A stretch of DNA of 64,000 nt from Paulinella micropora (Eukaryota > Cercozoa > Imbricatea > Euglyphida > Paulinellidae): contig WBZZ01006424.1 of NCBI GenBank assembly GCA_019918135.1, positions 1-64,000 of the forward strand, given 5' to 3'. Positions within the stretch are counted from its first letter, which is position 1. Each line of letters begins with the position of its first letter. Below the pieces are notes generated by a model. That model was not told where the DNA came from and searched no databases. It was given only the letters and a program-made list of their open reading frames with translations. Below, in pieces: positions 60,539 through 64,000 of this stretch. A program made the position numbers and the translations under genes.

Positions 60539-60544
60539 AATAAA
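60539..60544 (+). terminator. AATAAA polyadenylation signal of the coiled-coil gene
   Basis: The hexamer lies 46 nt after the stop codon (60,491-60,493), followed by a T-rich stretch. It supports the plus-strand gene end. Confidence 0.55.
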
Positions 60545-60849
60545 TATTTCTTTTTCCTTGAAATCAAGTCAAAATTATTAATATTTCAGTTAATATCATA
60601 TATATATACGAATCAGATCTGCATCCATAGATGCGACGTGACTGTAACATTACTTATGTGCTTCACAATCCGGCACACGTGTGTTCCGGAAGTATATGAT
60701 CTATGTTTCAATATTTTCTTAGAATCAGTTATGATGCTTTGTTTCAATTTTATTAATAGTCAATGGTTGAGAAGTTTGGTAATCATATATTTTTATTGTG
60801 ACACTGCGTTTGCGTAAAGTTCAACGTATTTTGCCACCGTTCCCGACTG

Positions 60850-61552
60850 TAACTGTCTCACTAACGGTTACAAATTCAAAAATAATTTGAAAAAATATCA
60901 AAACAATTAAATAAGTGAATATATTATATATTTGTTTTATTAATTGATATATTTTTAGTGTAACAGTGTTTGCGTACAATTTTAATTTACTTTGCCACAG
61001 TTCAGTCACGAGAGTCTCCAACTGTCGCACTAACGGTTATAAATTCAAATATAATTTGAATTTGAAATTCAAAAACATCAAAATCATAATAAATAAATTT
61101 ATTATTTAGTTTTACTGCAAAAAAACATTGCTTGAAGGTGTTTGGTAGCCGATGTGCATAAAAGTCTATGAAAGGTGTATGAAAGTGTATGAAAGGTGTA
61201 TGAAAGGTGTAAACTACCGTTAAGCAGTTTGAAAACTTGAAATAATTTCAAAACTTCAAAGGAAATAGTTTGAATATGTTTTCCAATAATAAAACAAAAA
61301 ATTTTATTGAAAACAACAAATCCTGTGCGCTGAAAACTAGACCAGAACGTTGATTAGTGTATTTTTGGTGTAAAATGAGATAACAGTCGAAAAAACCGTT
61401 ATAAGTAACGGAAAAAGTTGCGGATTTCATCCAAATTTTTTTAATCGTTTTAATACGAATTAATCTTTGATTTCGTCATGAAAAATATATATTTCAATCT
61501 ATGAAAAAAACTTGAAGGTCAGCCTGCGGGTTGGCCCTTACTATATCCTGTC
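60850..61552. repeat. Right terminal inverted repeat of the DNA transposon
   Basis: It is the inverse of the left repeat. It also contains a subterminal duplication: ACTAACGGTTA-x-AAATTCAAA occurs near 60,860 and again near 61,030, 170 bp apart, each preceded by an AACTGTC-type segment. Such subterminal repeats are typical transposase-binding sites. Confidence 0.85.
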
Positions 61553-64000
61553 GCCGATATCTTACGCGACCTTAAAGAGGAGTTTCAAGCCGTTGCGGGA
61601 TGTAAGGCCGAAGACATAGCAATTTTAGAAGCAAGCGGAAAACATGGGCGAATGTGGCGTTTATCGTTTCATTTTGTTGAAATCAACGGCCGAATATATG
61701 CGGATGGACTGGAAGTTAAAAACAAAGCCGAACTCGTAGGCGGTGCTGATATGTCTGTTTATAAAGCATATAATAGCCGTCAATTATTCCGCCTTCCTTT
61801 GTGTAGCAAAGACGGGGAAAACCGACCATTCAAGCGAATTGACAAGGAACTGACCCGCGACAATTTCACGAATGTCTCGTGTCTCATATTGGCGATTATG
61901 AGATTATTCAACGACCTAAGCAAACCAACCAAACGGCGGAAGATGAACCATTAAAAAGGCTGTTGAAGCCCTTCAACAATATACGCCCCAGAGGTGGCAA
62001 AAGTCTGCGGGGATGTCATGAGTGTAAAGACAATGGAAGACGGCAAAACATTCATTTATTTTAAAAGAACGGCCCCCGCGTGGTGTGGATTTCATAACCG
62101 AACACACAATAAGGACAATTCTTATTACGTACTTATTAATCCAGACGGGACAATTTTTCTGAGATGTGCGAGACCGCCCGCAGTTGATAAATTAAGGCCG
62201 TTATTTAAGCAAACGAAATACGACAGGCAGGCCGAACTATTGGGAAAACTACTTAAAAACCCTAAGCGACACTTAGCCCAAATTAAAAAAACCATTTGAA
62301 AAAATGGCAACTGCTACCATTTCAACATATGAAAAATGGCTAAACGATAGCGACGAGGCACTGCAATATATGAACGGACACAAGAGGGAACGGCTCCTTT
62401 TAGGTATCCGCTCAAACTTAGGAACGGGCAAAAGTGTAGCCTTAATTGAAGCGATTAAAGAACACATTAAGAACAACCCAGACGGCCGAATTTTAATTAT
62501 TACGCCTCGGCGGGTATTGTCTACACAAATGGTTAAGGAATTGGCGGAATTAAACTTTATCAATTACTTAAACCGCGAGACAGAAAAAATAACCGAGGCA
62601 TGGGTTATATGTCAATTAGATAGCCTTCATTACGTGGAATGGCACAACGAGGGCAGGCCGTTGAACTCTGGCCTTATTGGACGAAGGCGACCAACTTTGA
62701 AAGTATCAAGCACCTCAACGCGACCACATTCAAAAACAATAAATGCGCAAATATGAATTATGCTAGATTAAGGCTATTTATGAAGCAGTCCGAGAAAGTC
62801 ATATGTTTAAGTGGAAACCTAAGGGCTACACATATAGAAAAATGGCGACGAATGACGGGCGATATTAAAACAATTATTATTATAAATGATGCTTCTAAGT
62901 TTCACACCCCGTTTAATATTAAGTTAGCCTTAAACGATGCGCAAATTTTACAAAAAGCGAGCGAGGACTTAAAAGCGGGGCGACGGGTTTATTTAGCGAG
63001 CAATAAGAATATTAAGGACATTAAGAAATTTTACGAAACCTTAATGAAAAGCAAACCCTACATTAAAGGCCTTCTAATAACAACGAAAACATTAACCGAG
63101 CCCGCAGTTAAGCAGGCCGTGGACGATATACGGAACGAGTGGCAGAATTATGAATTAATAGTTGTTTCCCTTTGTATTCAGAGCGGTGTTAATTTTGATA
63201 TTGAAGAGTATTTTGACGATATTTACGCGATATTTTCAAATGGGAGCAATTCAAGCGAAGACGCCTTCCACATGTTAAGGCGGGTAAGATATCCAACAAA
63301 CCGCGACATAATAATATAGTAATTAATATTACAATGCACGGAGGAAACAGGCCGACCAACTCAGACGAATATTAAAGAGTATGAGCACGACCCCGAGAAT
63401 ATCCTTAAAGGAATGGCCGATAAAGTCTTCGATGAGGAACTAGACTATATATCAGGCTTACCGACTTATAAAAATCACCCTTACCCGCGACTAATAGCAG
63501 AACTAGAGGCGGAAGCAAACAAAGATAAAAACCGATACACAGAAAACTTTATTAAATGGGCTATCTGTCATGGATGAAACGCGGAATCACTACCGACCGA
63601 CAACGAAAACACAGAGAACATTAAAGCAGAGTTTAAAGCGGTTTCAATTGAAGTTGATAAAAATTATGCTAAAGAACTATTTGAAGCCGTATTAATAACG
63701 GAAGATGAGGCGGAAAAACTACGGAAAAAGATGGAAAGACACCCCGACAATACAACCCGCGAAGATGTGGTTAAACTTCAAAAACACAACATATTAAAAT
63801 TATACAGATTAACAGAACCGCCTGAAAATGCGGAATGGTATGAAACATACACAGAACAACAAATTAAGAACGGCTTTAAAAATACATGTCCCTTTTATAA
63901 TATTGTATAATATTATGTGCCCGAATTAAGCACATATGCGAGCAGGTGGGCGGGCTTTGATAAAGGCTTAGAGAGGATTAAGAAAAATGAATATAAATTA

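Larger units (their letters stand above)
53758..61552. mobile_element. 7.8-kb DNA transposon with long terminal inverted repeats
   Basis: The ends are defined against the empty site in the left arm: the outer sequence is TGACAGGATATAGTAAGGGC on the left and its inverse ending CCTGTC on the right. Terminal inverted repeats are about 0.67-0.69 kb. No target duplication longer than 1-2 bp is visible. Two divergent spliced genes lie inside: a transposase-like gene on the minus strand (54.47-57.43 kb) and a coiled-coil gene on the plus strand (57.89-60.49 kb). The superfamily is not assigned; the C-terminal H-G-K/C-x-S-H-A-G region suggests an RNase H-like transposase. The transposase gene has several frame disruptions, so this copy is probably not autonomous. 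Confidence 0.75.
36567..64000. mobile_element. Element B: linear-plasmid-like or Polinton-like-virus-like element (fossil)
   Basis: This AT-rich element runs off the right edge. Visible parts are a long palindrome, a resolvase-like tyrosine recombinase, an iteron-rich non-coding stretch, and a primase-UL9-like helicase with a divergent AT-hook gene, both duplicated in an inverted repeat around a unique 3.6-kb centre. No capsid gene is visible, so it may be a plasmid-like relative of Polinton-like viruses or a virus whose structural genes lie outside. It holds two later insertions (48,506-52,883 and 53,758-61,552). It is broken, with about half a dozen interruptions apart from those insertions. 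The high similarity of its arms suggests the inverted duplication is fairly young. Confidence 0.6.
48384..64000. repeat. Right arm of the large inverted repeat (with two insertions)
   Basis: The arm is in three pieces: 48,384-48,505, 52,884-53,757 and 61,553-64,000. Each is the reverse complement of consecutive parts of 41,409-44,797. The gaps are the 4.4-kb and 7.8-kb insertions. The left arm shows both sites empty. Confidence 0.9.
53469..64000 (+). pseudogene. Primase-UL9-like helicase, right-arm copy, split by a transposon
   Basis: The start is MVDGATDGTGRDGPPVYIED at 53,469. The gene is entered by the 7.8-kb DNA transposon at 53,758 and resumes at 61,553 with the primase core (LSFHF, DMSVY), zinc segment, Walker A (RSNLGTGKSVAL) and the helicase end block with GVNFDIEEYFDDIYAIFSNG and LRRVRYPTNRD. 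The domain description is as for the left-arm copy. It continues past the window edge. The arms differ by only a few small changes. Confidence 0.8.

Noticed and set aside
1-64000. tRNA and rRNA genes
   Set aside because: No cloverleaf with conserved T-loop sequence and no rRNA-like stretch was recognised by eye; a covariance-model search would be decisive.

Overview
The window is eukaryotic DNA built almost entirely from viral and transposable elements stacked inside one another. No ordinary host gene, rRNA or tRNA is visible. A eukaryote is indicated by GT-AG introns of about 50-65 nt in the transposon genes near 57-60 kb, AATAAA signals, long microsatellites and the element families themselves. 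A protist or early-branching relative of animals or fungi known to harbour endogenous DNA viruses would fit, but the sequence does not name the species.

Region 1 (1-14,560) is GC-rich with long poly-G, poly-C and poly-T runs. It carries a large-DNA-virus-like gene set: an SNF2-type helicase N-terminus, two protein-kinase-like genes, a ubiquitin-specific protease, an isochorismatase-like protein, membrane proteins (two of them tandem paralogues) and an ankyrin-like protein. It reads as a fragment of an endogenised large virus that dealt with host signalling. No capsid gene from it is in view.

Region 2 (about 14,741-36,540) is a Polinton/Maverick. It has degenerate terminal inverted repeats, a retroviral-type integrase near the left end, a trimeric fibre gene with an S74 chaperone domain, packaging ATPase, Ulp1/adenain-type protease, penton and double-jelly-roll major capsid genes, a lipase, a DUF3223-HNH protein and a protein-primed family B DNA polymerase. 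It is a broken fossil with roughly ten to fifteen interruptions. The protease and its likely substrates (proteins with QxGG sites) survive together, and small hairpins sit next to several start codons.

Region 3 (about 36,567-64,000 and beyond) is a second AT-rich virus-like or plasmid-like element, here called element B. It begins with a nearly perfect 189/185-bp palindrome, followed by a tyrosine recombinase that resembles hairpin-telomere resolvases (protelomerases), an iteron-rich non-coding stretch and a primase-helicase of the herpesvirus UL9 origin-binding type. The primase-helicase and a divergent AT-hook gene lie in a large inverted repeat (41,409-44,797 against 48,384-64,000) around a 3.6-kb unique centre of small genes. 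A resolvase, a palindrome, iterons and an origin-binding helicase together suggest a linear replicon with covalently closed ends. This is the most interesting system in the window.

The right arm of that inverted repeat was hit twice after the duplication. A 4.4-kb insert with a retrotransposon gag-like gene lies at 48,506-52,883. A 7.8-kb DNA transposon with about 0.67-kb inverted repeats lies at 53,758-61,552 and splits the primase-helicase copy. The transposon carries a spliced transposase-like gene and a divergently transcribed, spliced coiled-coil gene. Because the left arm keeps the empty sites, the insertion order is clear.
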